Assembly (NCBI RefSeq): GCF_004153195.1
Contig: NZ_SEMC01000025.1
Coordinates: forward strand, 1-35,559
Direction: 5' to 3'
Origin: Sporolactobacillus sp. THM19-2
Lineage (GTDB): Bacteria > Bacillota > Bacilli > Bacillales > Sporolactobacillaceae
Length of the DNA: 35,559 bases
A program made the translations under genes and the position numbers. The notes below the pieces were generated by a model, which saw only the letters and a list, made by a program, of their open reading frames with translations, did no database searches and was not told the DNA's origin. Below, piece by piece: positions 1-8,237 of the stretch. The first letter of the stretch is position 1. The number at the start of each line of letters is the position of its first letter.

Positions 1-127
1 TCTTAAATGGACAGGGAAGCCGAAAGGCTTTGAAACAAATCCTATAGGAATCCAGGAGTCATTCCAGGTATCCGGATCCAACTGGAAATTCTCTTGGATT
101 GAGCTCTTACTACTAATATACGAGGAG
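1..127. repeat. Left terminal inverted repeat (127 bp)
   Basis: Bases 1-127 are an exact reverse complement of 35433-35559. The match breaks at base 128 (g here, c expected from the other end). The repeat ends in CGAGGAG, which is the ribosome-binding site of the hydrolase gene at the right end. An exact length of 127 is a common k-mer size in short-read assembly, so the contig probably stops inside a longer inverted repeat. The element's identity is unknown; no transposase is visible inside it. Confidence 0.95.
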
Positions 128-289
128 GGTTTATTGTATTCATCTCATATCACTCATTTCCGTATCATATTGAACGCATCAAAAAAGAGAGGCCGTCAAT
201 CCCCTCTGTCATGACGTTTACATGAGGTTATTACATGAAAAGACTGATCCCGTTGCGCCAGGCGCTGTCGAAGCTGATAGCTTATGAAA

Positions 290-334
290 TTAGCGGACGA
301 GACCGGCTCTTCTCAATCTGAGTGATGCTGTCAT
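290..334 (-). CDS. Possible 14-codon leader peptide or truncated gene
   Basis: The minus strand carries TTGCCC (395-400), a 17-base spacer and TATGAT (372-377), a fair sigma-A promoter. A GGAGGG ribosome-binding site (342-347) follows, and seven bases later an ATG opens MTASLRLRRAGLVR and stops. Downstream, near 186-208, a weak 5-bp stem is followed by six T. The unit would give a transcript of roughly 180 bases. It could be a leader, a small RNA with a short frame, or the broken 5' end of a lost gene; the peptide is basic and not membrane-like, so it does not look like a type I toxin. Confidence 0.3.
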   Translation of the reverse strand: MTASLRLRRAGLVR

Positions 335-371
335 AAGACAACCCTCCATTTTTTCAATCCATAACATTTTT

Positions 372-400
372 ATCATAGCAGGTGCAAACCATTTGGGCAA
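372..400 (-). promoter_or_regulatory. Sigma-A-type promoter of the short minus-strand unit
   Basis: TTGCCC at 395-400 and TATGAT at 372-377, separated by exactly 17 bases, read on the minus strand. It precedes the GGAGGG site and the 14-codon frame at 290-334. No larger gene lies downstream before the window end. Confidence 0.45.
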
Positions 401-579
401 TGGAAAATGGATTATGAGCTTTTTGCGATGTTCATTTTTTATCACGCCGATCTAAACCGATGTAACTTTTCCGTATTGCAAAGGTTTGTGATCCCTTTCA
501 AAGCCGCCACAGGCTATCTCCCATCTTGCGGGGATTTTCATCTCACTTACTTGTCATCAGATGTTTTGTCCTGAGCGCA

Positions 580-726
580 AAAGTAAAATAAGCGGAATTT
601 TTCCGATTATGCCAGGAAAAAAGTTTCATTTCCCGTCTTCTGAGTCAATAGGCGGAATCTCTCCGTCTATTTTAGTTATTTTTCATATTAATTACTTAAG
701 TAAGCGGAATTTTTCCGCCTATTCAT
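580..726 (-). repeat. Palindromic intergenic repeat cluster, copy A
   Basis: Three imperfect palindromes of the type TAAGCGGAA-N-TTCCGCTTA lie at about 588-610, 647-671 and 699-724, spaced 52-59 bases apart. Read on the minus strand, the linker after the middle palindrome (ATTGACTCAGAAGAC) is shared with copy C near 31518-31535, so this is the same repeat family in the opposite orientation. The fourth palindrome of the other copies is missing here. Confidence 0.8.
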
Positions 727-953
727 CTGATCATGCGCGAACCTGATTCCCCAGCCGACAAGAGTGGACACCAGGTACTCTCCCTTTCGTATTTTTCATA
801 TGGGGGTAAATTTTTGACCCTGCGACTTCAGATTTGCCCCTGTTTTGGGAGAAAATAACCTCAAAAATCCTTATCATACCCTCTGACACAAGGGGTTCCC
901 CGCATCGCAATGAGCTCGATTCCGACCATTATTTTTCTTACTGGCCTTCATAG

Positions 954-989
954 AAAAACGGCCTGTTGCTGAAAAAGCAACAGGCCGCG
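954..989 (-). terminator. Rho-independent terminator of pepC
   Basis: Perfect 12-bp stem CGGCCTGTTGCT / AGCAACAGGCCG with a short T/C-rich loop on the minus strand, followed by TTTTT. It lies about 30 bases past the pepC stop codon. Confidence 0.9.
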
Positions 990-1021
990 AGTCAATCCAT
1001 CTCTTACAGAGTCAACAGGAT

Positions 1022-2347
1022 TCAGGCAAGTGAATCCCAGGGGGCAAGTTGTACAGGTTCCATATCTGCGATTTTCCGCTGCGCCTCCGTCAGGTATTTG
1101 CGGCGGACAACAACCTCATAAGTGAACGCTTCAAACCAGCTGTCACTCATCACAAAGTAACCTTTTTCACCATTCTTTTCGCCCCAGCTGTTTTCAACCT
1201 TCCACTGCCGGACCTTTTCTCCATCAAGATCAACGCCGGTCAGAGTCATGGCATGTGACACCGAGGCTTCACCGTATCGCAGGCGATCTGCTTTACTCAT
1301 CGTCAGGTCAACATCGAAAAGATCGCCGGTTTTATAAAGCTCCGTATCCAGCAGGCCTTCCTTGCGATTCATCTGTTTCAGTACATCATTTCCAAACCAG
1401 ACGGTCTGCCCATCTTTAAGCTGTGCAACGGCAGCTTTCCGAAGGGCATCCATCTCGACATTGACGAAGATGATCGGCTTTCCCTCAATGATGTTGTCCT
1501 GGGCCGGCATGCTGTAGCTTTTGTTCAGTTCCTTATCCGGTGAATTGGTCAGAACAACATAATCGTCAAGGTCCATATCAAAGTAATCATGAAGGAATGC
1601 TGTCGGGGTCAGATTCTTCTTCAGATGATGTTTTTTATCATCATCCCTGTATTCCAGATCGAATGTGGCCGGCGGCTCACCAACCGCCATCGCGGTCATC
1701 CGGTAGACCTCCTCCAGCATCTTCTGGCGCTGCCCGCTCAGTTCATTTTCATCTGCACCATCCTGCTTTAATTGGCGCAGAACTTTTGCGTCACGACGCA
1801 ATTTCAGATTAAGGGTTTCCCGGAATCCGGTGGTATCATTTGTATTAAACGTCTCAGGCATTGCGTAAGCAGGAACGACCCCGTACTTCTGTATCAGCCC
1901 TGCCGCCATTGCCCATTGACCGCCGTCACCCGCAGGTCCGTCCAGTTCAGTCAGATAAAAACGGACTTCCCTGTCGTTTGCTCCTTTTTCCGCCGTCCTC
2001 AGGATTTTCTCATAAAAGATATTCGCCCGTTCAATTTTATCCCAGAAATAAAGATAAGCCTGTGACAGCTCAAAAGCTTTCACCTTATACTTCTTTGCGA
2101 ACTGATGGCGGAGTGTATTCAGTGTCGCAAACATCCAGCAGCGTCCACTGTTACGCTGGTTCGTCACTTCTCCTGTCTCGACTTCGACTGAAAAAACACG
2201 ATTCAGCTTTTTCCTTGCTTCCGGATTGTAACTGGCTTCAAACACGCCGCTGCGCATCACTGCTCTCTGAATAACCGCCGAACTCGGATGATCCGCAAAA
2301 TGGTTATGTAATGCTTTTATTTCCTGACTGGTTAATGGATGAGACAT
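1022..2347 (-). CDS. pepC: Aminopeptidase C (bleomycin hydrolase family, C1B)
   Basis: Cytoplasmic cysteine aminopeptidase that trims N-terminal residues from peptides imported by the cell. The 441-residue product has the usual length of PepC from lactic acid bacteria. The papain-like triad is visible: C70 in NQRNSGRCWMFA, H365 in EASVSHAMTLTG and N386 in WKVENSWGEKNG. I start at the ATG at 2347 (MSHPLTSQEI) because AAGGAG lies eight to nine bases upstream; the frame is open further upstream but that extension (MCVIFIKED...) has no ribosome-binding site. The gene stands alone with its own terminator. Peptide uptake by the POT transporter at 32297 would supply its substrates, but the two are not linked. 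Confidence 0.95.
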   Translation of the reverse strand: MSHPLTSQEIKALHNHFADHPSSAVIQRAVMRSGVFEASYNPEARKKLNRVFSVEVETGEVTNQRNSGRCWMFATLNTLRHQFAKKYKVKAFELSQAYLYFWDKIERANIFYEKILRTAEKGANDREVRFYLTELDGPAGDGGQWAMAAGLIQKYGVVPAYAMPETFNTNDTTGFRETLNLKLRRDAKVLRQLKQDGADENELSGQRQKMLEEVYRMTAMAVGEPPATFDLEYRDDDKKHHLKKNLTPTAFLHDYFDMDLDDYVVLTNSPDKELNKSYSMPAQDNIIEGKPIIFVNVEMDALRKAAVAQLKDGQTVWFGNDVLKQMNRKEGLLDTELYKTGDLFDVDLTMSKADRLRYGEASVSHAMTLTGVDLDGEKVRQWKVENSWGEKNGEKGYFVMSDSWFEAFTYEVVVRRKYLTEAQRKIADMEPVQLAPWDSLA

Positions 2348-2491
2348 GACAAACTCTCCTTTATAGAAGTCTTCCTTAATAAATATAACGCACACACGCG
2401 ATTAAGCAAGCAGACGTCATCAGCAACACGAATCCTGTCGTATAATAAGAGATAGCGAATTTCAGAGATAAAATAAAGAGGTGCGGTTCGT

Positions 2492-3691
2492 TTGGATAAA
2501 GAGTGGTTTTATTCCACAGGTTCAGAAGTCAGAGGTCCTTTCTCATCTGATCAAATGATTCGCCTCGCTATAGATCAAAAGATTAACAGAAACACGCAGA
2601 TCATCGCCAGAGGGATGACGGACTGGGTGCCCTTCGCCGCGTCGGATCTGCATGCTCTGATGAAAGCACAAAGCGGAAAGAACAGTGCGCAAGCCCCGCA
2701 TGCCACAGGCAGTCTTATCCGTGCCGCTGCCCGACGAATCAGCGAGATGACCGGAGAAACGGGACCGGTCAGCCTGAGTCTGAAAGATATTTTTTCTGAG
2801 GTATTCAAAAAGCATACGAAAGAAGACGGTGAAAAAATATTTATTGCCGGGACCGTCTATACCACGCCAAAAGTGAAAGATATTTCTGCGGATTGGCCGA
2901 AACCCTGGCTGTTCTTCCGCGTGTTTCTCGTCTCAATGATCGTCTACGGATTACTCTATGTGTGTGCCATCAGCCTGAGAAATCCAGTGACGCTTCCGGG
3001 ATTGATTCTGGTTGGTTCCTTCGCTGTCCCCTTTTCCCTGGTCGTCTTCTTTTTTGAAACGAATGTACCGCGAAACATCAGTATATTCAGTGTCGTTCAA
3101 ATGTTTTTTGTCGGCGGGACCGCTTCCATACTGGTCTCCCTGTTTCTTTACAGTATCGTGCCTCTTGATCAGCTGACGATGACCAGCGCAATCGGTGTCG
3201 GAGTGATCGAAGAAACCGGGAAGATGCTCATCGCCGCCTGGTTCATTTACCGGCTCAATTCCCGTTACGTCCTGAACGGACTCCTGATCGGTGCGGCGAT
3301 CGGGGCCGGATTTTCTGCTTTCGAGACCGCAGGCTATGTTTACCTGTTTCAGGCGTTTGGCTTGAGCGATACATCGTTCCTGGACGTGATTTTCGAACGC
3401 TCCTGGACAGCTGTCGGCACCCATACGCTGTGGACGGCCATTGCCAGCGCGGCGCTCATGATCGTCAAACAGGATCAGCCGCTTCACTCCCGTCATTTCA
3501 TGCAGCGGCGTTTCCTGACATTCTTCGCCATTGCTGTTGCTCTGCATGCCGTATGGGATATGCCGATCATGAATGGCTCTGATCTCAAAGTCATTGTGCT
3601 GACTGCAATCGGCTGGTTCATCGTTCTGATCCTGATGAACAGCGGTCTCCGGCAGGTCACGCGAATGATTCACAGCGAAACAGGTCATTAA
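2492..3691 (+). CDS. GYF_2 domain - PrsW-family membrane protease
   Basis: 399 residues. Residues 4-55 look like a GYF_2 domain (WFYSTGSEVRGPFSSDQM ... WVPFAASDL). A polar linker of about 80 residues follows, then eight or so membrane segments from residue 140. The membrane part carries the PrsW/CPBP-like glutamate and histidine motifs: E240-E241 (GVIEETGKM), E278 (FSAFETAGY), H311 (HTLWTA) and H352 (ALHAVWDM). PrsW in Bacillus subtilis cleaves the anti-sigma factor RsiW; which substrate this one cuts cannot be told, and no sigma/anti-sigma pair is next to it. The start is a TTG with GAGGTG eight bases upstream. It is divergent from pepC and followed by a terminator. Confidence 0.85.
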   Translation: MDKEWFYSTGSEVRGPFSSDQMIRLAIDQKINRNTQIIARGMTDWVPFAASDLHALMKAQSGKNSAQAPHATGSLIRAAARRISEMTGETGPVSLSLKDIFSEVFKKHTKEDGEKIFIAGTVYTTPKVKDISADWPKPWLFFRVFLVSMIVYGLLYVCAISLRNPVTLPGLILVGSFAVPFSLVVFFFETNVPRNISIFSVVQMFFVGGTASILVSLFLYSIVPLDQLTMTSAIGVGVIEETGKMLIAAWFIYRLNSRYVLNGLLIGAAIGAGFSAFETAGYVYLFQAFGLSDTSFLDVIFERSWTAVGTHTLWTAIASAALMIVKQDQPLHSRHFMQRRFLTFFAIAVALHAVWDMPIMNGSDLKVIVLTAIGWFIVLILMNSGLRQVTRMIHSETGH

Positions 3692-3697
3692 AGATGA

Positions 3698-3739
3698 GAA
3701 CGGACAGCAGAGTATCTCTGCCTGCCCATTTTTTTATAA
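3698..3739 (+). terminator. Rho-independent terminator after the PrsW-type gene
   Basis: Imperfect stem GGACAG.AGAG / CTCTGCCTGCC around a TAT loop, followed by a run of seven T on the plus strand. It may also serve the converging diguanylate cyclase gene weakly. Confidence 0.75.
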
Positions 3740-3753
3740 TTCTGATTTTATGA

Positions 3754-4839
3754 TTAGAGAAAAAGAGCTGCACGGTTTCCACCATTCCTTTTCGCCTGAT
3801 ACATCGCTCGATCCGCACGTCTCATCAATTCAGGAAGCGCCACATAATCCGTCCTCGGAATCGTTAACCCGAGGCTGATGCTCAGATGAGCGCCAATACC
3901 CCTGGATGTCTGAAACGTGCTGTCATAGATCTTGCGTCTGATCCGCTCGGCCACCTGTTTTGCCTCGTTCTGATCCGTATTCGGAAGAAAAACCCCAAAC
4001 TCCTCACCGCCAAGGCGTCCGATCAGATCCCCTTTTCGCAGGACACTCCGGCTCATATCCGTCACCTGTTTCAACGCCAGATCTCCCATAGCATGACCGT
4101 ATGAATCATTCATGCCCTTAAAATCATCAATATCAAACAGAATGAACGCACAAGGGTATCCATTATCCTGATGCCATTGCAGTTCTGCCTGAACAGACCC
4201 TTCGAAAAATCCCCGATTGGAAATGCCAGTAAGTGAATCCGTGTGTGCAAGGTGTATCAGACGGTGCTCCAACTGTTCGGAGTACCTCAGATAGTAGAAG
4301 GAAGCATAGGACAATCCAGTGAAACTCGCCAGTACATTGGACAGATACATAAAATGCGTCATAGCCGTATTGGTTTCTGTAATGGGTGGGAAAATTTCTG
4401 AAGTATAGAAAAGTAAAAGTGCGACCGAAAAAAGGGTACTGGTCAGCATCAGGCGCAGAATACCTGAAAATCCCGAAAAAAACACAATCGGCACCAGGGC
4501 GAGCAGATAAAAATAGTATCCTTGATCCCAACCGTAGACAATGATGCAGCCTGTCGAATGGGCGACGATCTCAATCGTCCAGATTATACCTGCCAGGCGG
4601 GTCCGGCCCGCACGATTCAGCCGCAGACAGAAAAAGTCAATGATTACAGCCAGTATATTATTTATGAGAACGACCGGATTGCCAAGCATATAGAATATCG
4701 GCATAAATAAAATATGGGCGAGAAAAGTGAAGGAAAACATCGTATGGCAAAAAGCAGAAAATTTTCTGTTTCCCCCGGTTTCTTCGGAAGACAGCTCTGC
4801 CCATTGTTTTTTGGAAACATGTCTCATATCATAAATCAT
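3754..4839 (-). CDS. Membrane-bound diguanylate cyclase (GGDEF)
   Basis: 361 residues. About six hydrophobic segments fill residues 25-190, followed by a short linker and a complete GGDEF domain from about residue 195 (HTDSLTGISNRGFFEGS). The active-site motif is GGEEF at 277-281, and a canonical inhibitory site RxxD (RKGD, 268-271) sits exactly five residues before it, so the enzyme should make cyclic di-GMP and be product-inhibited. No EAL or HD-GYP domain is attached and no effector is nearby. The membrane part probably senses a signal, but I do not recognise its family. The ATG at 4839 directly abuts AGAGG; an ATG at 4827 (MRHVSKKQ) has better spacing, so the first four residues are uncertain. 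Confidence 0.9.
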   Translation of the reverse strand: MIYDMRHVSKKQWAELSSEETGGNRKFSAFCHTMFSFTFLAHILFMPIFYMLGNPVVLINNILAVIIDFFCLRLNRAGRTRLAGIIWTIEIVAHSTGCIIVYGWDQGYYFYLLALVPIVFFSGFSGILRLMLTSTLFSVALLLFYTSEIFPPITETNTAMTHFMYLSNVLASFTGLSYASFYYLRYSEQLEHRLIHLAHTDSLTGISNRGFFEGSVQAELQWHQDNGYPCAFILFDIDDFKGMNDSYGHAMGDLALKQVTDMSRSVLRKGDLIGRLGGEEFGVFLPNTDQNEAKQVAERIRRKIYDSTFQTSRGIGAHLSISLGLTIPRTDYVALPELMRRADRAMYQAKRNGGNRAALFL

Positions 4840-5154
4840 CCTCTGCTCGGGTGATGATCAATAACGGCCCGATGATTCTTACAGACAGCTGCGTTGGCCG
4901 CATCTCATTGATCTTCAATAACAGATGAAACCGCTACCGGTCAGTCTGTTAATCTATTTCACGGATTCAACCCTTTTCCAGTTTTATAGGACCTTTTTAT
5001 TATAACTTAATACCTATTATCCGTGTGAACTATTTTCACCTGTCCGCTTCCGGCAAGGACATCAGACGCATGTCACCGATTCCGGTGTTACAGATCCAGG
5101 GAGGGCAACCCCCCCGGAGCCCTTTTATCACCAGGCGTTGCACTTCAGGAGAAT
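4840..5154. other. Intergenic region without a recognisable gene
   Basis: Between the diguanylate cyclase start and the dehydrogenase terminator. I see no long frame with a ribosome-binding site. It contains an AT-rich patch (about 4978-5030) compatible with a minus-strand promoter for the cyclase gene, and a C-rich run near 5110. Confidence 0.5.
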
Positions 5155-5209
5155 AAAAAGCTCGCCGGCCGGATGCCGATGAACCATCGGATCTCAGCCA
5201 GCGAGCTTG
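5155..5209 (-). terminator. Rho-independent terminator of the dehydrogenase gene
   Basis: On the minus strand AAGCTCGCTGG pairs with CCGGCGAGCTT across a long loop that contains a second small hairpin (CCGATGG / CCATCGG type), followed by TTTTTA. It lies about 40 bases after the stop codon. Confidence 0.85.
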
Positions 5210-5249
5210 TATTCATATGGAACGAGTGTCAACGGTTCTGTCCGTTCAC

Positions 5250-6185
5250 TCAGTTAACTTGTTCATTAAACGTCTGGAATTTTTCTTTAATCGTATCTGC
5301 CGAATGTTTGAATTTGGCTTCCTCTTCATCTGTCAGCGGCAGAACCGTAACTTCTTCAATCCCGTTTTTACTGATGATGGCCGGCTGCCCGACATAAGTG
5401 CCGTACTTTTCGCTGTAGCAGGAACAGATGTAGGCGGCATGGGCATCAGAGAGCACCGCCTGGCTCAGTTTAACCGCACAGGTTGCAATGGCCCAGCTGG
5501 TATACCCTTTACCCTTATAGACCTCCCAGCCGCCGCGGCGTGCTGCTTCTTCCAGATCATCCAGATTCAGATCCCGCTGTTTTGCAAGCGCTGTAATGTC
5601 CAGGCCATTTACACGAACCGTAGACCATGCCGTGAACTGGGACTGGCCATGCTCACCATAAACATAGCCGCTGACGTTCTTCGGATCGCAATTAAACTCG
5701 TCGGACACAACTTTCTGCATCCGCGCCGTATCAAGGAAAGTCCCCGTTGCAAAAACCTGCTGACGGCTGAGTCCGGTATTTTCCTGGAAATATTGCGTGA
5801 TCGCATCACATGGGTTCATCGTATCAATGGCAACGCCGTGGAACCCGGAAGCTTTAACTTTAGGGGCAATGTCTTTTACAATTTCTTTGGTGTATACGAA
5901 TTCCGCCCAGCGATTGCCCTGCGCCTGTTTCTCCTGATACGCCAGAATATTACCGGCAGTAATAAACAGGATGTCTGCGTCCGCAAGTTCACTGTAATCA
6001 TTGATTTTAATAATCGTCCGTGTTTCAATCCGGCCCTGCATATCCTGCAGATCAAGCTGTTCCGCCCGGGCCAGTTCCTCATTCTTGTCAATCAGAATCA
6101 GTTCGTCAGCAATTCCTTTTGATACCAGGGTAAAGGCAACGGCCGCGCCAACGTGACCGAGACCAATGATGGCATATTTTCTCAT
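5250..6185 (-). CDS. L-lactate dehydrogenase family, L-2-hydroxyisocaproate dehydrogenase type
   Basis: 311-residue cytoplasmic NAD-dependent 2-hydroxyacid dehydrogenase, full length for the family. It has the N-terminal nucleotide-binding fold (IIGLGHVGAAVA, 6-17), LDTARMQ (151-157, with the catalytic Asp and substrate-binding Arg) and the catalytic histidine H179 in GEHGQSQF. The pattern GEHGxSQFxAWSTVRVxG and the later GGWEVYKGKGYTSWA resemble Weissella L-2-hydroxyisocaproate dehydrogenase more than classic L-LDH. I therefore infer reduction of bulky branched 2-oxo acids, for instance from leucine, rather than mainly pyruvate. The usual SNPVD is TMNPCD here. The ATG at 6185 has AAGGTGGAGA upstream. 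Single-gene unit with its own terminator. Confidence 0.85.
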   Translation of the reverse strand: MRKYAIIGLGHVGAAVAFTLVSKGIADELILIDKNEELARAEQLDLQDMQGRIETRTIIKINDYSELADADILFITAGNILAYQEKQAQGNRWAEFVYTKEIVKDIAPKVKASGFHGVAIDTMNPCDAITQYFQENTGLSRQQVFATGTFLDTARMQKVVSDEFNCDPKNVSGYVYGEHGQSQFTAWSTVRVNGLDITALAKQRDLNLDDLEEAARRGGWEVYKGKGYTSWAIATCAVKLSQAVLSDAHAAYICSCYSEKYGTYVGQPAIISKNGIEEVTVLPLTDEEEAKFKHSADTIKEKFQTFNEQVN

Positions 6186-6284
6186 CTATCTGTCTCCACC
6201 TTTCTGAAATGTGAAAATGTATATCCTTTTTAATTTTAACATAATGATCAATTCATGAGCCCGTTTTCTAATATTTTTCTAAAA

Positions 6285-6833
6285 TCAGAGCATACGGGAA
6301 ATATAATGACGCATGTATTTCCCTGTTTTCTCCATCTCTTTCATGACGACATGAATGCGATGATCATCCAGAAACCAGTTTTGTTTCGTTATCCCCGTCC
6401 GGTCAACGATTGGGCTGACATAGAAAAGCGTGTGCCGAAAGTGAATTTGATAGGTTAACAACGCTCTTCGTGCATGGTAGTTTTTACAGACGAGAATGGC
6501 TTTTTCAGGCATTATACCTTTCTGCTGCAGCACATTCCAGGAATATTCCGCATTCTCAAAGGTATTGGTTGCCTGATCTTCTTTAAGAATTGCCCCGTCC
6601 GGTACACCCAGAGACAGTCCGATTTCCCGTAAAAATGCCCATTCCGTCGTTGGAACGTTCCGACTTTTTCCTCCGGATGGAAGGATGAAGGGAGCTAGCC
6701 CCTGATGATAGAGTTCTGCCGCCCTGACCATTAGCCCGGACTGACCGCTCCCGGGTATCAAAATGATATTTGAGGGTTTAACCGGCGTTTCAAAGAACAT
6801 GAAGTCTGTAATACAGTCAAAGGGATGCGACAT
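6285..6833 (-). CDS. DUF218 / YdcF-like protein
   Basis: 182 residues if started at the ATG at 6833 (MSHPFDCITD), which has GCAGGAGAGA eight bases upstream. The frame stays open upstream to an ATG at 6944, but that extension runs into repeat copy B and is less likely coding. Family marks are IILIPGSGQS near the N-terminus, LPSGGKS, the conserved EDQATNTFENA and the VCKNYHARRA motif. DUF218 proteins such as SanA and YdcF are linked to envelope functions, but the reaction is not known. No signal peptide or membrane segment is seen, so it is probably cytoplasmic. No obvious partner lies next to it. Confidence 0.75.
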   Translation of the reverse strand: MSHPFDCITDFMFFETPVKPSNIILIPGSGQSGLMVRAAELYHQGLAPFILPSGGKSRNVPTTEWAFLREIGLSLGVPDGAILKEDQATNTFENAEYSWNVLQQKGIMPEKAILVCKNYHARRALLTYQIHFRHTLFYVSPIVDRTGITKQNWFLDDHRIHVVMKEMEKTGKYMRHYISRML

Positions 6834-6936
6834 GCGATTCTCTCCTGCTTTCATTAGAATTCCCTTTCCCTTTTTCACTTCCACAGGATTATGGCCAATT
6901 CCTTTATTTCTCCATAAAACGGATATCGGAACCTGG

Positions 6937-7178
6937 TCCGGCATCGCTGCCAGGTAGCTCTATAAATGAGACGGAAGAATTCCGCTTAACTTAGTAAAAA
7001 GGATACCAGGAAACTTCAATAGGCGGAGAGATTCCGCCTATTGTCTCAAATAGCATGAAATTGGGAGGACTTTTCATTGCCTAATCGGAAATCCCCCTCT
7101 TATTAGATTTCGAAACCCGTTCTATTCTGCATTTAAGCGGAAAATCTCCGCTCATGAACCAAGACAATACTATTTACA
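6937..7178 (+). repeat. Palindromic intergenic repeat cluster, copy B
   Basis: About 240 bases with four hairpins: 6970-6990 (CGGAAGAATTCCG), 7017-7043 (AATAGGCGGA / TTCCGCCTATT), 7080-7106 (degenerate) and 7133-7156 (TTAAGCGGAAAATCTCCGCT). It opens with a further GC hairpin around CGGCATCGCTGCCAGG, which is shared exactly with copy C. Order and spacing of all elements match copy C at 31417-31653, with roughly three quarters of bases identical by eye. Confidence 0.85.
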
Positions 7179-7206
7179 GGCACGAGATTTCTGCCGGAAA
7201 TTTTCA

Positions 7207-8157
7207 TTAAACCCATCGCTCAATTATATTGTTGCTTAAACTGCACAGGCCGTCCAGATTATCTTTTTCTAAGGGTATAAAGCCGATCCATCTTAATTCT
7301 TTTTGGAGTCTTTCCGGAAGTTGATCATAGACGTGTTCAAAACTGATGGAATCATTTATACAGAAAAATAACCACAGCGCCTCACCATACATCTGCCATT
7401 GAAGATTAAGGGAGTCGCCTGTTTCAATGAATCGCTTATTCTTACGTTCAACTAATTTCTCCTGCAATGGATCAAGGTCGAAAGGTGCTTTCACATGATG
7501 TGCTCTTAAGTACTCACGGAGCCGGTGAAGAATGGGCGAAAAGTCAGTCATTACCTCGCAATCACGAAGAGGTGCATGTGTCCGAAACGCACGGTACAGG
7601 TCCTGATCCTTCCGAATGCAGGGGATAACGCGGCTTGTGGACAGACTGCCTTCCTTCAGAAATAAATTCAAAAAAGCAGCTTCCGACCAGGCACCCATCG
7701 CTTCATTCGTCGCTGAATAGAAGCGACCAGCCTGAAAAAAACGTTTTGTAGCCAGAATCCTGTCCTGAACAATGGCCTGAACCGTACGAATCATCTTCTT
7801 CTGACCTGCTGATGAATTTAAAAATTTTTTCGCATCACTTTGGACGCAGCTGAGAAGATTGTTTTTGTCTTTAATGATTTTAATTTCATTTAGAAAGCGA
7901 TACGCCCAGGGATTCTGGTAAACAACTTCCAGCCGCGGTATTGGAGAACATTGAACCTGGATCAGAGTATGACGAAATTCAATGTTTTGATCGCAAATCT
8001 GCGTCGAATGATTATAGACTGTCAGATCAAGATCACTGTATCGATCTGCTGTTCCTCTTGCTGCCGAACCGCCAATTGAAACGCAGCATGCACTGGGATA
8101 AAAAGAACCAATAAAGCTCATGGCCAACTGCATTAATTCATGACTTCTTGAATTCAT
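7207..8157 (-). CDS. Nucleotidyltransferase-fold protein
   Basis: 316 residues from the ATG at 8157 (MNSRSHELM), with GGGAG nine bases upstream; the open frame extends 8 codons further without support. Residues 29-44 hold the nucleotidyltransferase signature GGSAARGTADRYSDLDL, with D42 and D44 as likely metal ligands. The remainder is mostly alpha-helical and resembles the C-terminal half of aminoglycoside- or lincosamide-type nucleotidyltransferases only in general layout, so the substrate is unknown. The neighbour upstream (8238-8744) is a P-loop kinase-like protein on the same strand, 80 bases away; the pair may be co-transcribed. Resistance by nucleotidylation is possible but not shown. 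Confidence 0.7.
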   Translation of the reverse strand: MNSRSHELMQLAMSFIGSFYPSACCVSIGGSAARGTADRYSDLDLTVYNHSTQICDQNIEFRHTLIQVQCSPIPRLEVVYQNPWAYRFLNEIKIIKDKNNLLSCVQSDAKKFLNSSAGQKKMIRTVQAIVQDRILATKRFFQAGRFYSATNEAMGAWSEAAFLNLFLKEGSLSTSRVIPCIRKDQDLYRAFRTHAPLRDCEVMTDFSPILHRLREYLRAHHVKAPFDLDPLQEKLVERKNKRFIETGDSLNLQWQMYGEALWLFFCINDSISFEHVYDQLPERLQKELRWIGFIPLEKDNLDGLCSLSNNIIERWV

Positions 8158-8237
8158 CGGAATCAACTCCCGCAGACACACTTTAAGTTATTCTTAGCCG
8201 GTTTGACGCATTTGGACCTGATTTATGCCTTGAACCG

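Larger units (their letters stand above)
128..953. other. Gene-poor region with repeats and a possible short transcript
   Basis: No convincing long gene is seen in these 826 bases. They hold a palindromic-repeat cluster (580-726) and a possible short minus-strand transcription unit (about 180-400). There is also a 28-codon plus-strand frame at 235-321 (ATGAAAAGA..., GAGG eight bases upstream) that matches nothing I recognise. The stretch around 760-830 has a loose resemblance to insertion-sequence ends, but no transposase remains. Confidence 0.6.

Noticed and set aside
580-726. Regularly spaced repeats that could suggest a CRISPR array
   Set aside because: The units are palindromes with conserved linkers rather than constant repeats with unique spacers, and there are no cas genes.
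760-830. Sequence with GTGGACACC and GGGGTAAATTTTTGACC, considered as insertion-sequence ends
   Set aside because: The resemblance is from memory only and short; no inverted partner end, target duplication or transposase frame was found.
2951-3688. A 245-codon minus-strand open frame
   Set aside because: It is antisense to the PrsW-type gene and has an unnatural composition rich in H, R, Q and D with no ribosome-binding site.
5217-6122. A 301-codon plus-strand open frame
   Set aside because: It lies wholly within the dehydrogenase gene on the other strand, which has all catalytic motifs; the frame is its shadow.
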